Positions 34,640 through 48,400 of a DNA stretch of 64,000 bases are shown piece by piece. The translations under genes and the position numbers were made by a program. The stretch covers positions 62,001 to 126,000 of the forward strand of contig JACZZP010000020.1 in NCBI GenBank assembly GCA_015183035.1. Direction: 5' to 3'. The stretch comes from Meloidogyne chitwoodi (lineage: Eukaryota > Nematoda > Chromadorea > Rhabditida > Meloidogynidae). The number at the start of each line of letters is the position of its first letter. Position 1 is the first letter of the stretch. The notes beneath the pieces were generated by a model. It had not been told where the DNA came from, ran no database searches, and saw only the letters and a list, made by a program, of their open reading frames with translations.

Positions 34640-36468
34640 ATATTTTAATGGAAGAAAATGAAAATAAATATAAAAAATGATTGAAGAAAGCATTCAAAAA
34701 ATTACAAAAAAATATTCTTCAAATCATTATTATATAATTTTTTGTTTATAATTTTCTAATAAATCATAATAGATATTAATCATTGATATAAAAATTAAAA
34801 AAAACAACATTATAATTAAGTTAATCATTTCTTTAATAATAAATAGAAGCTACGAGTTTTTTAGGACCCGGTTCAATTTTTTCTATCTTTTCTTTATATT
34901 ATTAGTCTATTTACACTCTCGTTAAGTAAAATAAAAAATATTAAGCTGTGCAAAGCAAATAGAAAGATAACTTACTCTGCGCTCTCTACCTTTATCTAAT
35001 ACCTTACATTTGGTTATTTTATCATAACTTTTTTTAAACTTTATATAAAAATATAAACTAATATTTAAAAAATAAAGTAAAAAATTAGCTTTATTTTAAA
35101 AATAAAAATTTAAAAATATTCTGGAAATTCTAACTAAAAATTCTAAAAAGATATGACAATTTTTTGGGGAGAAGGGGTCACTCATATAAAAAAATTTAGA
35201 ATAAGAAATAAATATACCTACCTATTCAAAATAATTTTATAATAATTTATTAAAAATCTGCTTTAATTTACCCAAAGAATCATGTTTATCAGAAAATTAA
35301 AAATAATAAAATAAATTTAAATATTATGTGTCATGATATTGTAAAATTGGGGATTTAATATATCCTATTTCCTCTAATTGAATGACAAAATTTGAAGGAT
35401 TTTAAATATATAATGACTGTCATTCTATTAGAGGAAATATTGCACTATCTGTAAGGCCGTATAGATAACTTAAATATTCCTTTTCGGTCTACTTTCAAAA
35501 TATCCATAACCTTAGAGGAATCGACAAAGTTATGTTAAATATTTTAAAAAGATTAGTCCAGGATAGTCAGATAAAAAATTCGCAAGTTGATAGGAGAAAA
35601 TCCTCATTTATAGGCAAAAATCTTGTATTCCCTAAATAAAACTTTAATTTTATAAGTTTATATATTAGTTAGTTAATTTATTATTTATTTATTTTATTTT
35701 TTTTAAAATTTTTCTTAATATTGATTTTTAAATTTATTATACATATGAAATATTATAGGTAATTTTCTCTCTCTCAATTAAATTATACACTTGAAAACGT
35801 CAATAATGACACATTAATTTTCAAAATGCCAATTTTATTAACGCCGAATTTTAAAAATTTTTTAAATTAATTTTATTTTTTTTTAATAATTAATATTTGT
35901 CTAAATTCTCAAATTAAAAAATTTTATAATAATGAGCAAATATATTCTTAACATTCCTTCTCAAGGTAAATAAACTAACTGGATTACCCAAAATATATAT
36001 AATATTATTATTTTTATAAGTCTTTATTATTTTTTTGAATAATTTAAAAATAAAAATTAAATATTTTTATTTAATTTAATTAATTTACATTTTGAATGTT
36101 GACATTTTAAATTCTTTTTTTTTTAATTTTTATTTTGTGCTCGTTTATTCTTAAAAAATTTCGTGGGCGTTTACTTAGAAAAATGGGGTGGAGCTTTCTT
36201 TTTATTGCTTTATAAAATACAAAGTGCATTCCCAATAAATTCATTTTCGCTGCGATTTAAAAAATTTCCATTAGTCTATTGCCTTAATGTTGCTCTTTGG
36301 TGAATGAAACAATTTTTTTATCAATGTTAATTCTATACATATTAAATTGTTAGACATGAAGATTGAGTTCAGAAGCTTCTATTCCGGAAGTTTCAGTCTT
36401 CCCTCGCTTTCAAATTCTATTATATTAAATTTACTTTGAATTAATTAAATTTCAGTAAATTCTAAAGA
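34640..36468. other. Intergenic region with duplicated repeat unit and gene B promoter
   Basis: Bases 34640-35640 are the inverted counterpart of 1700-2790, including a MITE end at 35545-35630. The rest is AT-rich. A block at about 36160-36310 (cgtgggcgttta... gtggagctttc... tttccattagtcta) is repeated before gene C at about 62920-63090. It may be a shared promoter segment of the gene family. Confidence 0.5.
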
Positions 36469-39400
36469 ATGCGTTTTTGTGAAATTACTTGTTTAGTTTT
36501 ATTTATTCTATTTTTGAATGAAATTGAAAGTATGAAAAAAGGAACTGGTGAGGGCAAATCGTCTAAGCATGATCAACGAAGAACACGAAATCGTCGAGGA
36601 CGAGAGGATGTGCAACATAGAGAGGTAATTTGTAAAATCTGACATTTTATCTTGGAATATTTAAAAACAAATGCTGGGTGTTTCTTCCAAAATTTTATAA
36701 TTATGATCACGAAGGATATATTTACGTCCACTAAAGGGTCACTTCTTAAACCGGTCCATCTATAAGTGAGATTGATTGTTTGGGGGATATTGAAGTTGAG
36801 TAAATAAATTTTTGGAAAAATATTAATTAACAAAAAATTGATTTTAAAGGGCCAAAGAGTTCCAAAAAAGTTATATTTTTAAATAAATTTTATGTATAGA
36901 GTGTTGCTGAGATGCATAGACAACTTTTTGGCGACGATCCTGGTATTATTAAAATTTTTAATAAAAAATAATTAATTTCATTCAAATAAATTTATTTAAA
37001 AAAAGATGTTCCTCAAGTCAATATTGAGAATGATCAACATATCAATCAACAACAAGGACATAATCTGGAACAAGGACAAGTAATATTTTTATTTAATTTA
37101 GAAAATGGTCTAGTCCTCTAGTCTCACTTAATTTTTATATTTTCCAAGTTGAGAGACTGTCAGATTAAAAATAAAAAATAATCTTTAAAAATACTTATTA
37201 AAAATAATTAATTTTAATTATTTTTAAATAGAGCTATAATCAAGGAGAAAATTTTAAGATACGAGAATGGGTTAAGAAGTGTAAGTTAATTTAATTTTAA
37301 ATTTAAATAAATTTATCTTAATAATGAAAATAATTTAAAATTAAAAAATAAATAAATAAATAATTGTTTATTTAAGATATAGAGAAACATCCCCACGTTA
37401 ATCCTTGGTCAGATAATAATCCACAAGATCACCAGCATGCAATAAATGTATGTAATTATTATTATTTACACTAAAAAAATAAAAGTTGTTTAAATAAAAA
37501 ATTTTATTTTCCAATTCGTGGACATAAAAGTCTGAAAATTTTAATTTTATTTTTTTTTAATTTTATTAATTATTTGAAAGAGCGAATTAATTATTTAAAT
37601 AAAATTAAATATATTATTTAATAGTCTGAAGTCGATCATAGTGGAAATCAAAATTTGAGCCCAAGACACTTTCAAATAGGTGGTCGAGTTGAAAATAATC
37701 CCCAACAACAACGACGCTCAAAAAGAAATAGAAAAAATTTTGATTATAGTAAGTTAGTAGTATATGGAGGGGTTTTATAACAAAAAATTTTTTTTTCTAA
37801 AATTAAAACCTTTTTATTTTTTATATATTTTTTGGACTTTTTTCAAACAAATATATATTTGCGGACAATTTATGCAAACATTTTTTATAATTTTTTGCGG
37901 ATTATTTTAGTAGTTCGCCATAACGATTGAAATATTAGAATTAAATATTTATTTAATATATTATTTAAAATTTTAAGTTTATCTTTAAATATTTTTTTCT
38001 TTTATTTCACTTAATATGTATTATGAATCACAATTTATTTACAATCAATGAAATGCTCTTTTCATTAAAAATTCCATTTAAAAAAATTTTTATTTTAAAT
38101 ATTCTCTTAAATAAATATATTTTTTATTTCAATTAAAAAATATTTTTATAAAATAAAAAAAAACATTTTATAATAATTATTTTTCATTTTCTATCTTTTT
38201 ATTTTCTTAATATGTAAATAAATATAAAATAAAATTTTTTCATTTCTCTCCTTTTTTTCTTAAAATATGTAAAATAAATATAAAATACAATTTTTTCATT
38301 TTTGCTTCCATTTTATTTTTATAAAAAAATAAATAAATATAATACTATTTTTTCCCTTTAATTTAAAAAAAATATAAAAATGTAAATTTGTTTTTTTAAA
38401 AAATTTTTAAAAAAACTTAAAAAATTCTTTTTAAAAAGGTTTTATTTTTTACTTTAAATATTCTCTTACTAAAATATATTTTTTATTTCAATTAAAAAAT
38501 ATTTTATTAAACACATTTTATAATAATTATTTGTCATTTTCTCTCTTTTTATTTTTTAAAATATTTAAATAAATATACAATAAATATTTTTTCATTTTTG
38601 CTTCCATTTTATTTTTTATAAAAAAATAATTAATAATATTTTTTCATTTTTTTCTCTTTAATTTTTAAAAAAAATATAAAATATAAAATTGTTTTTTAAA
38701 CTTTTTAAAAAACATTAATTAATTGATCAAAATTCAGCAGAAAAATTAAAAAATTTTTTAATTAATGGGTATAAAATCAAAAAGAAAAATATTTTATAAT
38801 GACAACAATTGTATTGATTTGCTCAAAGAAAATGAGGAACAACATAGAGAAGTATTTTTATTATTTAAAATAATTATTTCATAAAAATTATATTTTTTAA
38901 TAAAAAGAATTTTCTTTCCCTATGCTTTGAGTTCTTTCTTTTATTTAAAAAATAATTATTTTTTAATTTAATTTTCTTATTATTTTTTTTGAATTTTCTC
39001 TATTTTCTTTAAAAATGATTTTTTTCCTATATTTTCAATTTTAGCAATTACGAGGTGCTGGCCAGTTAAGTTTTAAAAGGAAAATAAAAGAATCATTAAA
39101 TTATTTCAACGTTCTGGTATTTATCAAATTGATCAATATAAAATATTTTCATTAGAGCTTGCTATTTTACGAGAATATTTTTGGTTTTTTATTATTATAT
39201 AATTTAATATTATTTTTTAGGACAAATAATTTCTTTTTTAATCAAATTGAAGGAAATATTATTGAATTTGATTTTTTATTTTATTGGTAAAATTTTATAA
39301 AAAAATATTTAAATATAATATTTATTTATTTTTAAAGGCAAGTTGTTCATACAGGTACATTTATTTATGGTATTGTTCGTGTTAAATCAAAATTATTTCG

Positions 39401-42400
39401 AACAAAATCAATTAAAATGATAAAAATTTATGGAAAAACAGATAATAATATAATTAATAAATTACGAAAAGATTTTATTACAAAATATAAATCATTTGTT
39501 CCTTTGGATTTATTTCATGCTAAAAATTTTGATATTCCAATGCCTTTATATATTCCAGGTATTTTTTTTTAATTAAAATAATAATTTATATAAAGAAGTA
39601 AATACAGCATCACTTGAAGGAACAAAAATTAATATATTGATAGAGCACGTACATTATATAATCGAATAGAAAATAAAGCTGATACTTTTTTCAATACTGA
39701 TGATTGGTTTAAAGATATTTTTGGAATAAATTTTATTCCAGGAAAAGAATTATTATTAAAATCAGCATTTATTTTAATTAATACAAATGAAATGTTTGAT
39801 TTTGCTAAATCAATTAGTTCTAAAATTAAACATATTGGTAAGTATTAGATTTTTTTACTTTAAAAATAATTATTAAAAATTAATTTTATAAAAAATATTA
39901 AATTTATCAAATAATTAGCAATTTAATTATTAAGTTAAAAAATATTTAGGTGGATTTACTTTACAAACTAATAAAAAACATCAATTAGAAGCTCAAACAG
40001 AATTAATTTTATCAAAAAGTATTAAAGGTTCAATTTTAGTTTCTTTTGGTTCTGTGGCTGATCCAAGTTTAATGCCTGAAGAAATGTTTAATAATTTAAA
40101 GAATTCTTTTTATTTTTTTGAAAAAATCTTTGAGGCAAAAAATATTTTATTAATTTTTAAAATTATTTAAATATATTATATTTTTTATAGGAATCAACAA
40201 ATTTATCTGTAGCAAAGAAAATTCTCATTTTGGCTGCTCGATTTAACCTACTCGTAAAAAAGGTAAATAATAATTATTGAAAAAATTTTTTACCATTTTG
40301 TAAAAATTTTTTATAAAGCAATTATTATTTGACAGGCAAAAGGTGGAATAACTTATCTTTGTCTTGATGATACAAATCCTGAGGATGAAGAGGTTCTAAT
40401 TTATTTTAGTTTTTTCGATTATTTTTAGTTTTATTTTTTTAATATTTATTTATCTTTAATTTTTATTTTTTAGGAGCATAAAATTACACGTTCTTTTGAT
40501 TATTTTGTTCTATTATTTGAATGGGCAAAAAAAAAGAAACAGGACTTTATGTTGGGTGGGTAATAGTTAAAAATTGAAAAAAAAATGAATAATATGAGAA
40601 AACATTTTTTTAGAAAAAAAGGTTTCAACTAAAAAATTCCCAGTAAAATTTTTTATAACCAAACATTTAAAAATAATATTATTTTAAATAAAGATTATAT
40701 AAAAGTAAAAATTATTTAAAAATTTTAAAAAAATTCTTTCAAGATAAAAAAATGTCTTCAAATCTTATTGAGAAAATAGATGAAATAAAAAAAATTTGTA
40801 GTAATGAAGAAAAAACAACAACAAATCTTGTAAGTCAAATAATAATAATTAAAAAAATAATTTTTAAAAAATATAAAAGTTATTATTTTCTCGTAGAGGA
40901 AAAAATTTTTTAGAATAATTATTCATATTCTATTTTATTATTTGTAGGCAAAAGAATTAGAGAATTATAAAATACTTGTCAAAGCAAAAGAAAATGAGAT
41001 CAAAGATATATCCACTCTTTCTTCAAATAGAGCACATATTGATAAGATAAATAGGCAATGGATAACAGAAAAATTTGCGCTAGACTTAGAAAAGCAAGAA
41101 CAAATCAACAAAACTATTAATCAAAAATATAATGAAAGTAAATTAAGTTTAGAAAAGCGAGTAGAATGGCTGAACAATAAATTGAATCAGGGAATGTTTG
41201 ACACTCAGCAAAAGGTATTAAAAATTATTTTTAAATATTATCTTGATAATTTATATTTTTATTTTAAAAATTAAAAATAAATAAAAATAATTTAAATATA
41301 ATTTTAAAAATGAATAGCTTTTATAATTTTAGGATGTCAAAATTGCTAATTTACTTAATGAATTATTAGAAATTAATAAATTGCTTGGCTTAGAAAAAAA
41401 AAAAGTAGAAGAAATTCAAATTAATTTTGAGAAACGCATACAAAAAACAAAGGATGATGAGCATTCTCTAAAATCTATTTTAATCAAATTAAAAGGTGAA
41501 TTAGTGCTCAAGAATGAACAAATTAAAATTAAGAGAGGAGTTAAGCGGAAATACAACTGTAAAAAGGTAAAATAAAACATTATAAAAATTCGATTACAGT
41601 AATTAATTCATATAATTTAAATTAAAAATTAAAATATATTTTATTTTAGAAAACTTGAAGCAACTACTAGTACAAACGAAATTGAAGTTATCTCAAACGA
41701 AGGTTTCTGCCAAACAAATCCATGGAAGAAAGCAAAGTAGGAACATGGAAAAAAATAAGTTAAATAATAATAAATTTTATTTTTTAATAATCTAAAAATA
41801 TTTAAAATTTAAAAAAATTTTTTATTTTATAAATAATAATTTAAATTTTAATTTTAATTAAAAATTTTATTAATTAAATATTTTTTATTTTGCTAAATTT
41901 TAATTATCAAAGGGTGAGTAGTAACTTGTAGAGCTTCACCGTAATTACGGTTACGGAACCGTAAAAAATTACGGCAATTTTTGATTACGGATTACGGCAC
42001 CTAATTACGGCAAAACCGTAAAAACTTTACACCCCACAAAATGAAATTTTTGGAGAAAAAAATTTTACTTGAAAAGACATTTATAATTAAATTGTTTCCC
42101 TTCCAGAGTGAGTATGGTTGAGTGGTTAGTGTGTTAGTCGAGGATACTATCCTTGACGTAGGTTCAATTCCTATGATATTTACAATATATTTGCCGGTTG
42201 TTAATCGTTATTAAATTTGTTTTTTTATTTTTCTTTCGTTTTGAAATTTTTTAAATATATTATAAAAATAAGTTCTATATTTTTGATTGTATCACTAAAA
42301 AATGTGATTTTTTGGTAAATAAAGTGCATTTTTATTCAAAATTTTTGCCTGCGGCGTTAAAAAAGTGTAATTTTCGGCAACAGAGGTTTCAAAAATTTTT

Positions 42401-45400
42401 GTCTTTGGCGCTAAAATGAATTTTTTGCATTAGTGATTAGGGTTTCCGGTTTCGAGTCGGCCGATCCAAAAGATCGAGTCGGGCATTGAAATTCGGCCCG
42501 AAAAAGGCTCAAAACGGCCCGACTCGAAAAACGGCACCCTAATAGTAATGTAAAAAATTTCAAAATTTTAACGAGTAACACAAAAAAGCGAAATTTTTGG
42601 CCACTGTTGTATAAAATTTGAAAAATTACGGTTCTTACGGTTTACGGTAACGGCTTACGGTGGTAAATTACGCTTAAGGTGAAGCTCTAGTAACTTGAGA
42701 TATTACAAGGATATTGAACAAACATTTTTAATTTAATATTTGTTTTTTTTGTTAAAAAAAGAGGGTCCCTAATATATTGAGTTTCAAATTTTTATTTTTT
42801 ACAAAGATTTCTTAAAAATTTATATTTTCTTATTTAATAAATTATTTCAAAATTTTTATTTTTTCAAAAAAATCTTAAAAATTATTTTTTCTTTTTTTAA
42901 AAAATTTTTTCAATTTTTTTCTTACAAATTATATTTTTTCTTTTTTAAAAAATTATTTCAAATTTTTATTTTTTCAAAAAAATTTTTCAAATATTTTTAA
43001 TTTTCTTTTTTGAAAAATTATTTCAATTCTTTTTTTTTCAAAAAATTGCTAAAATTTTATTTTAACTTTTCTGAAACATAAAATTTTTTAAAAACTTTTT
43101 TGTATAATAATTTTTATAAGAAATATTTATGCTATTAAAAATATTTTAAATTATTTTATTTGATAAATTTTTCTATGTGCTTTCCTCTATATCCAAACGG
43201 GTAACAATCAAAATTAGAATCAATAAACCCTTTATCAAAAATCGGTGCGTAAGATCTTAAAATAAATAAAAATGTAAAATTTTACAATTTTATTAGTACC
43301 GTATTTGGGTTCTTGAAGTGACTTCCCCCTTCCTCCAATTTGGTCTAAAATGAGTTCTTTTCAGCATAACGGGATCCTGGTCTTCTCCATATGCGTTGAC
43401 CATTTTCTTAAAAAAATAATTTTATTAAAATTTTATTAAAACCTTTAACTGATTGAAATCAAGGGGTGAATCTACGCTATCCCAACATCCACGACATTTA
43501 ACAATATATTTTATTTCTCCATTTTCTGTGATCATTTTCATTGCGTACTAAAAAAATATACTTGAATATAAAATTTTTTCTACCTGTTTGCAACCTCCAA
43601 TATAAATAGCAATTATATGATTATTTTCGTACTCTTTACTCATCATTCCAAGCATATCTCCAACACGAAAAGGGGGTAATTTACCCTTTGGATGTACAAT
43701 ATAACAACTATCCGTATCTGTATAAAGTAGTTTACATTCTGGATCATTGAAAATCTTTTCCATATAGTCATGGAGAAAAACACGTGCTGTTGCTGTTGTT
43801 ATAAGTGCAATAGCGATGTTGTATTTATCATGGGGACGAACAAATTCTTTTATTGATTGATAAGGCACAGCAAAAAGGTCATTCGCTAGCATTTCAACTG
43901 CTCCAACTTCTAACTTAGGATCATTGAGCACAGAATGTAATTCAACAGGGGATCGTGTAATTAAATCCTTAAATTTTTTAATTTTTTCTTATTTTATTAC
44001 TAACCTTTGAAAGATTACATCTTAATGCCCAGCGGCCCCACCTAAATAAAAATTTAAAGTTTTATAAATATTAAAAAACTAACAAAGAATTATTGCATAT
44101 TTTGGACATATATCTCATTCCTTCATTACGTACAAATTTTTCTTTTTCTAATTTTATGCCGTATTCTTTTTGATTGCGCAGTAAAAATTCTTGTTTGAGA
44201 TTTTCTTCGTTTTCAGGATTTGTCGAATCAAGAACAGATTTTGGCCATCCGCTAGCTTGTATTTTTAATTTCATCATATCTTGCACATAAGGTCGTAGTA
44301 ATTTGTCAGTCCAATTCTCCCAATTATATATGCTATAAATCCATGTAGCTCGATATCCTTTTTTCAAAGCAAGCTCAAGTTCAATAGTACAAATAGTTGC
44401 AACGTATCCTCTTTTACTTTCATCATGAGGACATAGATTTTTCCCAAGTTCCTTGCAATATTCTTCTCCCAAGCGCCAAGGTATTCCTGAAGGAGCTTCA
44501 ATTGCACATTGATGACAAAGATGAAAAATCTATATATTATTTTAAATTACTTATTAAAAAAACAATTAACCAATTTTCCGTTAATTCGTTCTGGAATAAC
44601 CGGAATATAAAGATCATCTGGAGGAACGATAAATAATTTAAAAATTCCACGATACGGATGTAAATGAGCTGGGCTCCTCCAGTCAACAGCTTTGTTCAAT
44701 TGTATTATTTCAGGATGACCTATATTATATTTTTAATTTAATTAGGAAAAAATTACCAATAGGATATGATCCGTAGAAATTCACTGCAGGATATAAGCTT
44801 ACTATGTCATAGCATGTAATTTCATATTTCTCATAAAGACCTGCTTCTTCAAGATCACATTTTAAACATTGGGGGCCTGTTCTTCCACCCTATATTTAAA
44901 GATTTTTTAATTTTTAACAAAGTCTTACATGAAAAGCATCCCTTGGGTAAAGAGGGCCTACATCTGGTAATTCATTAAAAAAAAGAGTCATTTCATCATC
45001 TTCTTCCAATTGTTTTCTAGCTGTACATTCCCAAATCATTAGAGGACGCAATCCTTCTTTTTCAATTAGTTTTCTTCGTTCTTTCATTTTGTCGCGGTTA
45101 TACAAGGCCGTTTTTCCATTTAAACATATCTCGTCAGGTTTGTAAAGACTAAAATAATATTTTATGATCAATATAAACTAACCATTTGTGTCCGTGCCAT
45201 GCACATCCCAAAAATTCAATTGCTATATCTTGTTCTTCAGGCATTCGACGTATATATCCATCTAACATTAGAAGTTCACCATTAGAAAGACGTAGTCTGA
45301 ATTCTCCCATAGGACTGTCTCGGTGTTGTACATCCATTTCTATTTCATGGCTCATCCATTTCAAATATTTTAATGCAATTGCGGATTGATTGCTATCTCT

Positions 45401-48400
45401 ATGATAACCTAAAATTTTCTAGAAAATTATTTAATAGATTATCAAACCATTATCTGGAATGATGCCAACTTGTGAGGGATTCAAATAGTTAATACCTAAA
45501 AAATATTTTTATACAATTATTAAAATATCTTACAAAAATGACGAAGACATGCGCTAGCTAATGTTAATGATGATGAAAGAACATCATCTTGTTTTGAAGG
45601 ATCCGGAGATAGTTCAAAAAATAATTTTTGAAATTTTAATACTGCATGTGTTAAAATTCGAACATCCTGCTCACAATAAGAGCCAATCTGCTCGGCTAAG
45701 CAAAATGGAACATTTTTGTTTTCTTTGTACCACAATTCAAAATTTGCTCTTCTTTCTTTTCCCATTGATTCTGGGTAATAATACTTGCGATCTGGAAGCC
45801 CTTGTAAACGTATATTCATATTCTTGTTAAAGTTCCATCCATGAGGGAAGAAAGCTTTTCCTCCTTCATCAATATCCAAACTAAGAGCTTTTGGCAATTG
45901 TTCTAGTTTTAAGGCCATCCAATTAAACGAATCACGGAATGATATTTTTGGACAAATAGTTCTGTTTCTTTTCAGTTTAATCTCATAAAGTTTATTTCCT
46001 AAATGTTAGTTAACTTTTGACTTAAATGATATTACCTGATCTTGTGATAATTGGCAATATTCCTGTTACTTTCAACAGTTCACCCAATAATAGATGCATA
46101 TCATATCTTCTAAAATTAAAAAATTTTTTAGAAATATATTTAAAAATAAAACCCTCCATAGTGGGATATAGCATAGGTCATCAACTGTCTATTTTTTCCA
46201 AGACCATAAATTAACCAATCTAGAAATTCTTTTAGAGGATTTACGTATGTTGCTGCTGTCCAAGTATTCATTCTTCTTTTATTCGTGCCGCAAATAATAC
46301 AATTTTTTGAAAATTCTGCCTTCCAAAGATCATCATTCATTATACAACGAGAACAAAGTATTAATGCCTAATATAAAAAATAATATTATAACAAGAAAAA
46401 CAAACAGAAACACAGTTGACATGGTGTAGTTGATAATTTTCATCATTTTTTTCAGAAATTGCTAGTGTAGGAGCTCCAAGTCTTTTCCACTCTTCTTCAT
46501 TTCGTGTAGGTGAAATTAGTGCACATTCGAAATCAAAAATAATCTAAACTCTTTTTCTATGGTTTTAATTAAAATAAAAAACCAGCAAGTAGTCTTTTAT
46601 TTTTTTAGGGACGATTATTGGTTGTACAAAACAATGCTCTTCAGTTCTATGTATTGAGTGACAAAGTGAACAGTACCGAGAATAGCAAATATGTCCTTGT
46701 TTTTTATTTTCATCAGATTCATCAGAAGATTCTATTTTTGTTTTACGATAAATTTGGCCACAATCCAGACATCTTAAAACATTATTATTAAGTATTATTA
46801 AAAAATGTACCTTATAAATGTTTTGCAGATATTTTTTATAATATGGTCATTAAAACATTTAGGATTTCTGAATAAGTTGTTACATTCTTCGCATTGTTTT
46901 AAATATCCTTTAATTTCCTCACAAGGGTAATCGATTCCTATTCCACAACATCTCGGACATTTTGCTTCACATTTTGCATGATGTTTTTTTTTACAATAGT
47001 AAGTTGCCTCACAATCTAGACAATAATAATCAGAGCCAAATAGTGTATTGAGTTTTCTGATCCCCCAAAAATGGCAATCTTTCAAATAGAGACATAATTC
47101 AGTTTGTGCACGCGATTTAGATTTCCAAATAGGTCTCATTCGTCCAAATTCACCAAAAACAGCAAGACGATATTGGCCAGGATATTGTAGATCTAGTAGT
47201 TTCTGTATAAGTGGAACATGTTCTTGAACGTTGTATTTTTTCTCATTTAATGGATAAATAATTCCTCGTTTTTTCATTTCCATAAGCATAGTTTTTATTA
47301 GAAGAGTCCTTTTGTATTTTGACTTTGCATCACTTCCATTTGTTAATCTTTGGAACTGAACCTTACTAAGAGGTGTATTTGGCTTTTCATTATATAAAAT
47401 TGTAAGTTGAACAGCCAAAATTAAACAGTGTCTATTGAATGGAGGTTGCAAATCATCATTTTGAACCTGAAAAAATTTAAGCTATTTATAATATTTTTTC
47501 CGTACTGGAATGAGATTGTTAATATCGATTCCATGATTTATTTCTCTTCTTTTTCTTCCGTTTCCTTCTCGATCCTTTCGTGATAATCTTAGAGCTTCTT
47601 CAGTTGAGGGACCCATTACAATCTTATTTAAAATGTGAATAAATTTGCAAAAAATTTTTACCTCAATATGAATTGGTTGACTGTAAATTGAAGGTCTGCC
47701 CATCCTTTGACCACTTTGATCAACGGTGTCGAATTGTTCCATAACCACTTGAGGCGTATTTTGAGCAAGCCCTCGATATGGTACTTGTATAGGTCTCTCA
47801 AGAACAGAACTTCGTATTATGATTGAACATTTTTCAGAACGAGCTCCTGCCGCACGATATGCACGAACAAAAAAGTGATCAATTAGTTGTTCAAGCAGAA
47901 TTTCTCTCCCTTGTGGTGCTTCCTCTGCGTTTGTAACTGTAAAAGCAGCTCTAAAAAATTTTTTGTAAATTTATTTATTAAATTTTAAATACCTAAAAAC
48001 ACCGATCCTGAAACGTGAGCTTTGTATTTGTTCTACATAATCCTCTCGAAAAAAGCGTTGTAACTGTCGGGACATCTATCAAAAGTATTAGGACAAAGAA
48101 AAATGAAAAAATAAAAAAGGTAAATTAACCAATATGAAAAAACAATTTTAAATAAACTTTTATTACTTTTATTAAATTTCTTTATAAAAATCACTTTCAC
48201 CATCCATTTTCATTTTCTTGATCTAAAAAAACTTCAAAATATTTTTAATTTTCTAAAAATTATTTACCTTCAGAAGGCACATCAGAAGCGATAGATAATG
48301 TCCTGTGTGTAGACGTACTTGCAACAGGTTCATTCATTAAAATGATTGGTGATTCTAAAATTATTCAAAAAATATTTTAAAAAGTTTAATTTTTTACTTT

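Larger units (their letters stand above)
41929..42689. mobile_element. hAT-like non-autonomous element, 8-bp TSD
   Basis: Termini TAGAGCTTCACC and GGTGAAGCTCTA are flanked by the 8-bp duplication GTAACTTG (41921-41928 and 42690-42697). Subterminal regions are full of repeated ttacgg/ccgtaa motifs, possible transposase-binding sites. The interior carries a tRNA-like sequence and a nested smaller foldback. No transposase. Confidence 0.8.

Noticed and set aside
42108..42183. Functional tRNA-Ser(ACT)
   Set aside because: The D arm does not fold, the long variable arm expected of serine tRNAs is missing, and it lies inside a MITE; kept only as tRNA-like.
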